From contig JAKZHN010000005.1 of the NCBI GenBank assembly GCA_037179335.1, positions 496,001 to 560,000 of the forward strand: a stretch of 64,000 nt of DNA. The letters are read 5' to 3'. Positions 11,224-21,863 of the stretch are shown piece after piece. A model generated the notes under the pieces. It was not told the origin of the DNA. It ran no database searches and saw only the letters and a program-made list of their open reading frames with translations. This DNA comes from Cyclaneusma minus (lineage: Eukaryota > Ascomycota > Leotiomycetes > Marthamycetales > Marthamycetaceae). The first letter of the stretch is position 1, and the number at the start of each line of letters is the position of its first letter. The position numbers and the translations under genes are program-made.

Positions 11224-14200
11224 ATGAGTTCAGACATTCTTATGGGGGACTATTCTTCCTCCGAGCATGTTACGCCGAAACTTTCCTTCGAGAATACCTG
11301 GCAAAGCTCGCCCTCAACCGTCCCGCACCCACCCAGTCATCATATCCCCAGTTCCTCATTCCCGTCTAAGCATCATGGGCAACAACCTGTTTCGATCAGC
11401 GAATGCAATGTGGGCGATTCGAAAGAGCTTCTTCTCCACTCGCTTGGCTCGAGCCCTCAGATCTATGAACTCATGTCTGTACGTATGCATAGGCACACTC
11501 ATATATCGTGCGGTTCGCCTGGAAAAAGATGAATGTGCTGACTGTCTCTAGAATGAGGCAGACAGAGAGTACGAGAGACTTACAACAGGCTCTCGTCACG
11601 CAAAAAGAAACCGCAAGGCAAAACACCCATATGACTGGAATGATATTACGGAACTATCGATGGGCGAAGCTATTTCGCGTCTAGCATCATCCACAGACCA
11701 GCACACAAGCTACTACTGGAACCTCGGACGGCCAAAAGATCCAGGTGCTACGAATTGGGTCGCCAAATGGTTCTTATACCATAAATTCCGCTACCGGGAC
11801 GGCAGGAAGAAGAAACAGGAAGGTACTCCACTTTTCAAGAAGAGTTCAGACATTCTCATGGGGGATTGCCCTTCCTCTGAGCGTGTCACGCCGGAAGCCT
11901 CCTTCGAAAATCCTTGGCCAATTCCGTCACAGGACCACATGGACCGTCCCCTTCGTAGTTTTTCGTCGCCACTGAATTGCGACGAGAATGAAGCAGTTGG
12001 CCAGGGGCGTCAAGACAGCGGCTGTCCGTCGCCGACATCAGACACCAAATGGGAAGCTGGCGCGGCAGCACCATCTACCGGCGGGATGATAACGCCACAT
12101 ATGATGTCCTCACGATCGCAACGTCTATCGCATTCCGATGATGCTCGCAGCAAGAAAAATAGCGGTAGTCAATGCATCGAGACGAGCTTTTCATCGTCTT
12201 ATCCCAACGACCCATTACGTTTTGGGACTTCCATTCACAAGACCCACGCTTCCGGTGAACAAGGTCAAGTATGGCCCAAGCTATCAGCAGGGCTGTATGG
12301 AATGTTCTTCGTTTCAGAGCTTGGGCTTAAGAAAGATCTTCCAGCACCACTGAATTGTTACCAGCGCAGTTTATTCCAAATACAGGCCATTATCGAACTT
12401 CCGCCAAGCCTGAATGCTGTTCTGTCAAGTAAGGACCAGATCATCCCTATTCAATCGCTTGTCATCAAGCTGAGCGCAGTCGACTCCCTTCAGTCCCGCC
12501 CTGTCGACTTGAAAGCCGTGGCTGGGGAAGACTTGGCTGAGGCTGATTGTATACCGGCGACGTATTCGATAGATTTTTCGACCAACCTGAATAATACCGC
12601 GAGTCTAGTCACGCCAGTCAGTTGGAATCGACTGCAGTTTGCTACCGCAACGGCAAGCAGTGGTGATAGACAGCAGCAGTACTTCACTTTACAGATTTCT
12701 ATGGTAGCGACTCTCGCCAATAATGAATCTACTACTCTGGCCGAGATCCACTCTGTACCAATTACAGTTCGGGGCAGAAGCAGTACTAGTTCTTCGAGTA
12801 CATCATCATCTAGTCGCACCGAGACAGACCATCATGGTTCTCCCAGACCCCACGTTATTGCGGCATCCCATCATCCAAATCGAGGGTCTTCGAAAAGGAT
12901 AAGGGCGAGTCCTCCCAAGTCTCGGACAGGATGTCTCACCTGCAAGTACGCAAATTTCAAGTTGCTACGTTATTCGGGGCTCTATCTGACTTCTTCCAGG
13001 TCTCGGCGAGTTAAATGTGATGAACGGAAGCCGAGTTGTAGGCGATGCCTAAAGTTCGGACTGACTTGTGGGGGGTATGGGAAGATCCAAGTCTCCCAGA
13101 ACTCCCTGGGTTTGAATTGGCTATTACTAGGCCCAGGGATGAAACCCATACTTCTGTCCAAAGAGTCGAGTCCCCGGTCTCCTAAGACCAGATCCACAAA
13201 GGAAGAAAATGAGGGCGCACACGACGTAACAGCTATCAAGGAGCGAATCCTCGAGAGAGTCGACGTTGATGACCGCATCGCTCGGACAATCTTTAGTAAG
13301 TTGATCCGAATACTATCGATCCACACCGTGATTCGATCGTATATACTAATTATTGGTACGCGGATACTTATAATGCTGGAGCTAACCAATAAACAAGGAG
13401 AAGATGTTGGGGAGCAAATAAAGCCACCAAAGGAGCTATTTCAGCCTGGAAAATACTCTTCGTCGGTTTCTGCTTGCGAGTGGGATAGGTCGCCCCCGAC
13501 TGAAGACCACTCACGAAACATCAGTTTCTACGATTCTGATCCCCATGTGTACGGTGTTGACCTTCCAATCATCGACGTGCAGCCGCCGAGTCAGCCCTCA
13601 AGCCCTTTCAAGAAAGCCATAAAGGATGAAGAGCTTATTGCAGTACCGGAAGACCTCAGACCTGTTACGAACGATAGATCATGGGATCCAAACATGATTA
13701 CAACAGCGGAACCGGAACTGCTTTCACCAACAAGTCCCGTACCAACACTCTCAGAGTGTGGCACGATTACCACTGGTAGAACAAGGACAAGCAGAAGTAG
13801 TCCCAATAGTGGATTATCAGATTTCGAGGACCAAGCAGAAGACTGGAAGAAGTGGTCAGAGTCAATTGAAGTACGCCATGCCGATGTCATCTTCCGCGGT
13901 ATACAGGAAAATTTCACTCAGAAGACAAGTATTTTTGTGCCTTCCCTTGTCTTGCCATACTGGGACCCGATGCTCCAGGAGGGAGAATCGCCTGGTAGTC
14001 CACAGACCTATTCTGTAGACCTCTCGAATACCCACAGTCAAATACCAATGTTACCACAGCAGTGTCCCGCCCGACCTGCCCTGGAATTCGAGAAGGCCTC
14101 CGAATGCAAGTGGCCATACAATGGTGGGATTTCTGAAAACGGTGGAGACCGTCGTCTCAGGTCAGACGATCTGAGCCAAAGCAATCAACCGTCTGAGTTA

Positions 14201-16633
14201 CTGAATACCAAAAACTTCTCAAGCCAGCATGGACAACAACCTGTTTCGATCGACGAATCTGATGCGGAGGAGGGAGGGTTTCCATCTAACACCCAGCTGA
14301 GAAAGTTGAAATCCAAGCGGTCGGAATCGCGGACTGGCCCTATCCGCACAGATCTTCAAAGCGACACATACCAACGCCAAAACTATCGTGCCAAAACTGT
14401 GCCAAATCTTGGGAAAGCTAACGCCGCGATGCAAAGACTGACAATAGACACTTCAAATAAAAGCATGTCGATGAGAAGGGGTGCCTCAAGCGACGACGAG
14501 CATTTCGATGCGTCACTCTCAATAATACCTCACACGCATAGAGCTCGATCACACAAGCTTCTGTCGACAGCATTCGCTACGCCTCATCCTAAAACAGATG
14601 ATGATGCAGAGCATGGAACCAGGTCCAGAGTACATCGTCCGCGGTCACTCCCTCAGCTAAATACGGATCCGGCGGTACTTAAGAATTCATTCCCTGGATC
14701 TACGGCTGCCTCTACGAGACAAAGTCCGCAAACTGCCCGAGAAGGCGAAGAAGACCATAGGTAATAACCAGTTCTCTCCCTCAACGATTTGAAGACGTTT
14801 ACTGACAAATACTAGTATCCTCAGAGCTATACCTGGCATGAACGCTCGACTAAGTCCCATTAGTGCAATCACAGATAATAGCGACTCTCTCGGAGGCTTC
14901 GAGACAAGCTCGTGGTGTTCTGGAGATGAAACGGACATGGAGACGGATGATGGAAACAGCAGGGCGACCTATCGCAAGCTATATGACGCTCTTCTGATAC
15001 AGCAAAGCAACACTGACACGACGGACCGGGCGGACCTTGTCAAACCAAAGTTATCTTCTTCGAAACAAGCCCTTGTCGACAGGGTAATGACCGAGTTCTA
15101 CGTGATATACAACAAAGAGTTCACCGCAAATATTACAACTGCTGCAGAAACATCACAGGACTCAGGGAACAAAGAATATTGGCCGTCAGGTATTGACTCG
15201 TCTTCTCGGGCCTCCCACAAACGGAAGCAAAGAGATGATGAAGACAACGACGAAGCGGACGGGGATGGGGATGGTCAAGGCTTCAAGCGACCAAAGCCGA
15301 CGACCGATTCTTCTCCTGGATCCACGGGGCTGGCGAGGAAGTTTGCGTGCCCCTACCGCAAGCATGATCCCCAGAAATATCGGCTCGGCTCATGGGAATC
15401 TTGCGCACTTTCTTCTCACGCAACCGTCGCTCGAGTGAAGTGAGTCCTCAACCCTCGCCTGCTAAAAAAACGATATCTTTTCGACCGATTTTGTGACTAC
15501 AGCAATACTGATCGATGATAGGGAACATTTATACCGCCGTCATCGTCTACCTATACAATGTCCGTGTTGTTGGAAAGAATTCAAGACGCAAGATGACTGC
15601 AACAATCATCTTAGACTGCGGGTAGACTGTGAGGTACAGCCCCCACGACCTCTAGAGGGTGTCACTACAGACATGGAAAAGAAATTGAGGAGTCGGAAGA
15701 AGACTTCGCCTAACCAATCTCAAGAAGAGCGATGGATGGAGATTTACAAGATTCTATTCCCAGGAGAGGAGCTCCCTAACCCTTGTAAGTACCGAGGAGA
15801 TACCCACACTGTATCAAGTACACGAAATGCACTTTACTGTTAAGTGTCGACATTACGGTGCTATCCGACGAACAAGAACGCTGACGCTATTAGATTTCGA
15901 ACCCATTCAGGAAGTCAACGAGATAGCAAGATCCCCTAGCTCTCAAGAGCTAACAGGTTACGAACGATATGAACGCGATCTGTTACCCAGGATGTTCCGT
16001 CGCGCTCTAGTGGAGCGGGTTCGGAACACGATGCAACCACTGGAAGAACAATTGATCGGCGAAATGGTGAACATGATCCGAGACTGCCAGCGTGATGTCT
16101 ACAACACGTATCGCAGCAGTGATCCCTCATTTCCCCCTCCGACTTCAAATCCCCATAACCCCTATCTCAACCACCCCCAACCCTTACCTCCACTACCAGA
16201 AAACGATAATGCGAGCCATGGCCCTCCGACTGGCTCCTTGTTCACACCCCAAGCGTCTTCAAGCACAGCGGCTCAAGTTTCAACAGCTTCAGATTCTTTA
16301 GCAATGTTTGAACAACCTCCATCGCGGCGCCCTTCTTTGGCATCCGGACCCGATATACCACCTCTAGGGTCAACACCTGGCCAGTCCGCAAACTCCCTCC
16401 ATCGGACCTCATCCGAATCAGGGTTTGCCAGTCAGCCGGAAACCGACTTGTTCAATTCAATGCCATACTCGGGTAATCACTATCTTATTGACGGCCTCGA
16501 GATAAACGACTTCACGAATACTGCAATGGAGAAAGATGATGCTGCGGGGTCTGCATCAATATCATTGGGGGATGAGTTGAATATGGATTTTAATTTCGAG
16601 TTTGACCCGGAGGATCACAATTTTGGATATTGA
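11224..16633 (+). CDS. Large transcription factor: Ndt80/PhoG-like region, Zn(II)2Cys6 cluster and C-terminal Cys/His domain
   Basis: The predicted exons are 11224-11478, 11552-12945, 13000-14760, 14816-15439, 15522-15784 and 15894-16633, and they join in frame for 1,678 residues. A further in-frame intron at 13296-13397 (GTAAGT donor, ctaac branch site) is likely and would remove 34 residues. Domains in order: an unrecognised region (YYWNLGRPKDPGATNW); an Ndt80/PhoG-like DNA-binding region, shown by GLYGMFFVSELG, CYQRSLFQIQA, VSWNRLQFATATASS, QQQYFTLQISM and the signature end ITVRGRS; a Zn2Cys6 cluster, split by an intron, with C-x2-C-x6-C-x6-C-x2-C-x6-C spacing; a long disordered part; then FACPYRKHDPQKY, a CPCCWKEFKTQDDCNNHL finger and the helical tail common in Pezizomycotina. 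The last domain resembles a free-standing family, so two adjacent genes are possible, although the frame stays open from 13000 to 14760. Confidence 0.75.
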
Positions 16634-17291
16634 GCAAGAAAGCGCTTTCGTCTCATAGGTACTTCCTGTTGAAACAGGGAGACATGCGGACTTGGTGATG
16701 GTCGAATACCTAATTATTGGAAACGAAAAGCTCTAAAGATTGGATCTTCGCAGATTTTGGGGATATACAGTGCCATGAGAAAAGTCTGAATAGTGAAAAC
16801 GGGTGAGATCAGTGAGTGAATATTTCCAATCACTCGGAGTCGGTGCTTGGAATATTCCAAATCACTTGGGATGTACCAAATTACTTGGGATATTTCAAAG
16901 CACCTGGAATATTTCTAGTTATTGGGAATATTCCTGGTTATTTGGAATATTCACAATCATTCGGAGACTGTAAACCATATTCAGACTTCCCCCCCCCCCC
17001 ACTGTAGATCACAAATTCACAAGTACGATCAATCTCAGCCACTGATATGTTACAGAAAGTGCCTCCATTCAAGTTGTTGCACGTCTGACGTCAATACTTC
17101 GTGGAGAAGGAAGGCGGCTTGCATCGGCAAAACACTCCCCTCCTTCCACTCCATCTCCATAACCAAGACGACACAACCTCAAATCGGTCGAGGCGATACG
17201 GTTCTATAATATCCTGGGAACTAGACACTCAATTGTCCCAACTTTAGTTCCCCTCAGTTCTCACACAACGACATACTCGGAGGAGAACGCA
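16634..17291. other. Intergenic spacer with tandem repeat and promoter of the SDR gene
   Basis: Contains the 19-bp tandem repeat listed separately, a run of ten C at about 16990, and the upstream region of the SDR gene. No gene is supported. Confidence 0.5.
16826..16975. repeat. Degenerate 19-bp tandem repeat, locus A
   Basis: About seven head-to-tail units of 19-20 bp with the consensus CAYTTGGAATATTCCAAAT. The GGAATATTCC core is itself palindromic. Units differ by 2-6 substitutions. Related arrays occur at about 20935, 48748 and 61716. Confidence 0.8.
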
Positions 17292-18911
17292 ATGGCATCC
17301 CCAAAGATCTTCATGTACGCCACCTCACCTCCCTCTAAAGTCCATGTCTTCCCAGAGTTTCGTCCCGTTGTTCATCAAGTCATCAGTCTTGGAGCTTCAC
17401 AACTGACAGCCACAAAGCACAGGCGTCACGGGATACATTGGCGGCGATGCCTTGTACGCTCTGAACGAAGCCTTCCCCGACTTCCATTACACAGCCCTTG
17501 TGAGGAATTCGGATAAGGGCGCCAAGGTGGCAGCCCAGTATCCGAAGATCAGACTAGTCTATGGAGACCTGGATGATTCGAAACTGCTTGAAGAAGAGAG
17601 TGCCAATGCGGACCTCGTCGTGCGTAAGTGAAGCAGTAATTCCCCCCTCGAAATCAGCAAGGCACATAAGAGCACGTGCTTCAAATCGACCCCTGGATGC
17701 GAGAGAATCTGGGCTGTAATATCTGCCATCTTGATACAAGCAGGATGGGCCTAAAAAAGATCATCTCGTTCTAGATACAGGCCTCAACCCCATGTCATTA
17801 TCAAACAGGTTCTTAGCATATCTTCTAATATCTTCCTCCAGACACTGCAGATGCATCCGACCACGAAGGAGCCGCCCGCGCTATATCAGCAGGCCTCGTC
17901 CGCGGCCACGCTACTAAACCAGCTCCTGCCGCTGCTGCCACTTCTTCTGGCTCGAGAGGTATTAGTGACTTGAATCCCAACCAGTTTGCTAATCTCATTA
18001 CAAGCTACATCGAGTCGATTCTTGAAAAGCGTCTTGCCTCCTTGGGCTTGGGCGGTTCGACTAAGAGCGAGCGTCTTGCCTCCTTGGGCTTGGGCGGTTC
18101 GACTACGAGCACCGCTTCAAGCAGCGTATCTACTGGAACCAATGCAAACCCCACAAATTCTGGCAGCAATGACTCCTCCAAGCCCGGCTTCTACATCCAC
18201 ATCTCCGGTACCGGCATCCTAACCTACAACGACACCGATCTCAAGCGTCTCGGCGAAGCTCCCCTCCCCGACCAAGTCTACGAAGACTGGGAGCAAGTCA
18301 GAGGTCTCACCGGTCTTCCCGACCACGCCTTCCACCGCAATGTCGACCAAGTCGTGCTTAAGACCGGAACTGAGTACAAGGATGCCGTGAAAACCGCCAT
18401 CGTGTGTCCACCAACCATCTACGGATTCGGTCGCGGTCCGGACAACTCCCGCTCAAAGCAGGCCTATGGGCTGGCGGCTTTCACGCTGAAGCGTGGAAAA
18501 GCCCCGATCATTGGCGCAGGCAAGACGGAATGGGACAACGTGCACGTGCACGATCTATCCGCCCTAATCGTCTCCTTGACCAAAGCCGCTCTCGTCGAGA
18601 AGAACCTTTCCGAGGAGATCTGGGGTCCCAAAGGCTATTTCCTATGCGCAAACGAAAAGCCACATGTGTGGAGTCAGATCGCCAAGGCGATTGCGAAGGA
18701 GGCGAAGAAGCAGGATTTTATTGAGAACGAGGAGACTGAGACTTTGGACGAGAAGGCTGCTATGGACATGGCGGGATTCCAAGCTCTGAGCTGGGGATTG
18801 AACAGTAGGGGCAAGGCAGTGAGGGCGAATAAGGTGTTTGGATGGACGCCAAAGGGGAAGAGTCTCGAGGAGTGTATTCCGGAGATTGTGCTGGGGGAGT
18901 GGCTTGATTAG
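17292..18911 (+). CDS. Extended short-chain dehydrogenase/reductase (NAD-dependent epimerase-like)
   Basis: Exons 17292-17314, 17418-17623 and 17842-18911 give 432 residues. Splicing rebuilds the Rossmann start IFITGVTGYIGGDAL (GxxGxxG). A VRNSDKGAKVA segment, GDLDD and VVHTADASDHEGA follow, as in NAD(P)-binding epimerase-like proteins such as the yeast YLL056C-type group. From about residue 130 there is a Ser/Thr/Gly-rich insert with a duplicated segment (RLASLGLGGST twice, 42 bp apart). The fold resumes with GFYIHISGTGILTYND. The usual catalytic YxxxK is not obvious, so enzymatic activity is uncertain. VCPPTIYGFGRG and the WDNVHVHDLSALIV motif are typical of the family. The substrate is unknown, and the neighbours give no pathway clue. 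Confidence 0.8.
18048..18131 (+). repeat. 42-bp direct duplication inside the SDR gene
   Basis: Two nearly identical 42-bp units in frame encode RLASLGLGGSTKSE and RLASLGLGGSTTST. They lie in a low-complexity insert and probably arose by slippage. Confidence 0.85.
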
Positions 18912-20213
18912 GATGTCACTTGCGTGATATGGACGGGTGCCAGTGCAAATTAGGAGGACTGTACCGTAGCAATATCGCCAACCTCGCGTATTCTGCTAAC
19001 TTCAAAATTCATGGAGGAAAGGGGGGACTCACTGCCATCATCCATGCGCGTGACTCCACCACGGAGGTTCTGCGACCACATCAGTAATTTCTACATATGA
19101 AATAAAAGCACGCTTAAACAAGGAAATCTATGCACACCTGAATGCAATCACCTGCTCGCTTGAGATACTCGCCTGTCCAGACTCCAGTGTCCAAACTTCC
19201 AGGGCCACGTTCCAGTTAAGTACTCCAGTGACGTTCAGCTGAGTGTGTCAGCTGTGCAAAACCATCAGAATGACTGCTCACGGATGCATCAAAAGGTAAA
19301 AAATGACGAAGTCAGAGCAGGATAGTTTAGGAATTGACCTTCTCAAGTATCCATCGTTTTGGCATATGATTTTTGCAACCATGTTGGCCAGAAAGCGAAA
19401 AGACTGTCACTGGACCCCAGGGACTGCTCTGGACGGAGACATATGACTTCGATTTTGAGTAGAGCTTGTAACGGCGCTTTAGCGCAACGGTACCCAGGTG
19501 GCGTTGGATTTCAACCCATTTCCCAAACGCCCAGGTTCGACTCCCCTCGCAGGCGATTTCCCGTTTTCTGCGGAAAAAGGGTCGATAACGGGGGTGTCGT
19601 GATGACATGAGCAGTCGTTGCTTCTTCCACGCTAACGTAGTAGTGGAGTGGGTCCGAAAGCGGGGTGTCTGGAAAGACCGACCTGTTTGGCGGTCGAGAG
19701 GGGCGAGGGTGGTAGGAACTGGTTGAAAGAGCGCGGCTGTGAGGTGCTGATATTGGCTGTGGAGCGAGGAGGAGATTTCACGAGACAACGGGGCAGCAGC
19801 AAACAGAAGAGGGGACTAATTTAAGGCTCGACAGCTTGGCTGGGTTGTTTACCCGCCGCTCTTCTTTCTAAAATTCTCGAAAATTGTGAGGAGCGGTGTG
19901 TGGGAATTCTCTCGGCGGAGGAGCTGGAGAGTTCCCCATTCAATGAGCACCAGCTGGGCAGAATAGATAAACGACGACAGGTACTGCGATATCGTGCGAA
20001 CCTGGTGGAACGTTCGAGCCTTGTTTTCGAGAGAGTCGTGGTTTATTGAATGGATGGCGAGAAACATATTCACGGGATGAGAGAAAGCCTGAGTGTCGAT
20101 GGACTGGGTAAGCACGCACGTTGATTAATCATAAGCGCCGTCCTTACGAACCGCCTCCTCCAGACTAGGTATGCCTTCATCCACAGGCTAGCAAGCCTTG
20201 GAATTGGATAGGT

Positions 20214-20490
20214 TCATCTTGGCCCCGTCGAGCCTGTAGTAATGCCCAGTGCCAGGTTGTCCGTATCGAGCCTAAAGTGCCGCCCCATGCCATCGTCGGC
20301 GTCTTCATTAAGAAGACGTTGAATAATTGGAAGGTCGTCCTCAATTTCCTCCAAGCCGTCGGAGAAAGAGCGGTGCTGGGCCATGGCCAAGCCAATAGGC
20401 TTTGTAACGGGGAGGACGAGCTGTTCACAACCTGTGTGTTGACCAATAGGCGACGTCGTGAGGGAACTTGTGCGAAAGGTCAGCAGCCAT
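20214..20490 (-). pseudogene. Possible frameshifted small gene, unrecognised
   Basis: An ATG at 20490 opens a protein-like frame (MAADLSHKFPHDVAYWSTHR) that stops at 20427-20425. The frame shifted by one base continues at once with CEQLVLPVTKPIGLAMAQHR and an acidic, helical stretch (GLEEIEDDLPIIQRLLNED) down to a TGA at 20214. Read together this is about 90 residues with one base missing. I do not recognise the family. It could be a decayed gene, or the start of a spliced gene whose intron I cannot place. Confidence 0.35.
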
Positions 20491-20934
20491 GGTGAACGAC
20501 ACGGGATTGCGACCGACCCATCCAGAAAGCAGAATAGCGAGGCTCGGTTTGGCAGTCAACGAAAGCTAAATACACCGACACAGGCTTTTCAAGTCAGACG
20601 CCTTCCACCCATGGCACTGCATATTGAATTCCACAGTCTTGAGGGAGGGCAGCTCACCCGTCTCGACTTCAAGGTGCTGGGTGATCGTGCTATGTAAGTG
20701 TTATCGAGTCCAACCTCCTACCATCCGGCCCCTTACCCATCTCTCTGTGTTATCGACTTATCTAGATCATCTGCCCGTACATGAAAAACCATGTGCTCTA
20801 TGCTCTGCAATATCTCGGGGACGCAGATCAACATCTGAGGCCAGGAACGATGTTGGTGCAATGCGAGAGCGTTGTCTGAGTTGGCTCTTGGAGACTCTGT
20901 TGTAGGAGCCTTACTCTAGGTGTCCCAACGAATA

Positions 20935-21003
20935 GAGATACTCCAGGTAATTGTGGATATTCCAACTTCCAAGTGATTGGGAATATGCGAAATAATTGAT
21001 GGG
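20935..21003. repeat. Degenerate 19-bp-type repeat, locus B
   Basis: A short, weakly conserved tract with GTGGATATTCCAAC and ATTGGGAATATGCGAAAT units, related to the better array at 16826. Confidence 0.5.
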
Positions 21004-21863
21004 TTTTATGGAGGTGAGGCTGGCTACTGTCACGTGGGTAAGCTGCCAAGCTAGAGTGGAGCTCCACAGCGGTCATAAAAGAGAGAATCTCTCCACGACC
21101 ATTGAGAGCTCCTTTCCTCACCAACCACGGTTGCTTCGTCAGTCAGTTTGAGTCACCCTCCCTCCTCCCTTACACCATTTATTTGTAGTTAGTTACATAG
21201 CGTACAGCCCTGCAGCAGCTGAGAGCTAGCCCCAATTCAGCCCCAGGCTCTTGCGTTGAGTCCCCGTGATGGCTCTGAATAGCTTCAAGTGGCGCAAGAG
21301 CTCGGGATTTGAGGCTAGCTCCAGCCACTGCCCGGCTGTGCCCCAGGCAATACAGAAAGTCAAGAAAACCCCTTCTCCTCTCTCCTCCTTGCATGTGACT
21401 CACTACGCCATAAATGGGGATATATAGAGTGAACGAGACCATGATTCTGGAGACCTGGAACCCCCGTTTACGCCACAAAGAAATAGGAAAAGCGATTTTA
21501 AGAAAGATGCTTCTATGCCGCTTGTTTGAGGCGGTGGCCTCATTGGGCTTGGCCTGTTCCGGATTTCAAAACTCGAGTCGGGATTTAGCTCACCCCTAAT
21601 AATCTCGCTGTTTGGACCCGTACAGAAAAGTATTACGCCCACATCCAAGCTTCACGCAACTCTTCAGGCGAAACCAAGCATGAGAAACAATGCACAAAGC
21701 AACGTTTTGACTTTCCCCCTCCTCCTCGTCCTCTTTCTCTCGATATTTTTCTTCCTCGGTAGAAAACTCCCAAGCTAGAATGGAAAGCTACCTACCTACC
21801 CATGCAACGATGATATTCATCGCTTCCTCCGAATGCACGCTTCGACCGTCCCATGAGACCCAA

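Larger units (their letters stand above)
18912..21863. other. Gene-poor region with possible relics
   Basis: About 3 kb between the SDR gene and the 3' end of PRMT5. Two minus-strand stretches look protein-like: 20490-20214 (listed separately) and 20110-19849, which begins just after a cttacccag acceptor-like site and ends in a charged segment. Neither can be joined into a complete gene, because all three frames are stopped between them. A second 19-bp repeat tract lies near 20935. A tRNA-like patch near 19475-19555 was rejected. Confidence 0.45.

Noticed and set aside
19470..19560. tRNA-like patch with TAGCGCAACGGTA (A-box-like) and GGTTCGACTCC (B-box-like)
   Set aside because: The T-stem (CCAGG against CCCCT) and the acceptor ends do not pair, and no sensible D-arm forms. 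At most it is an old tRNA remnant.
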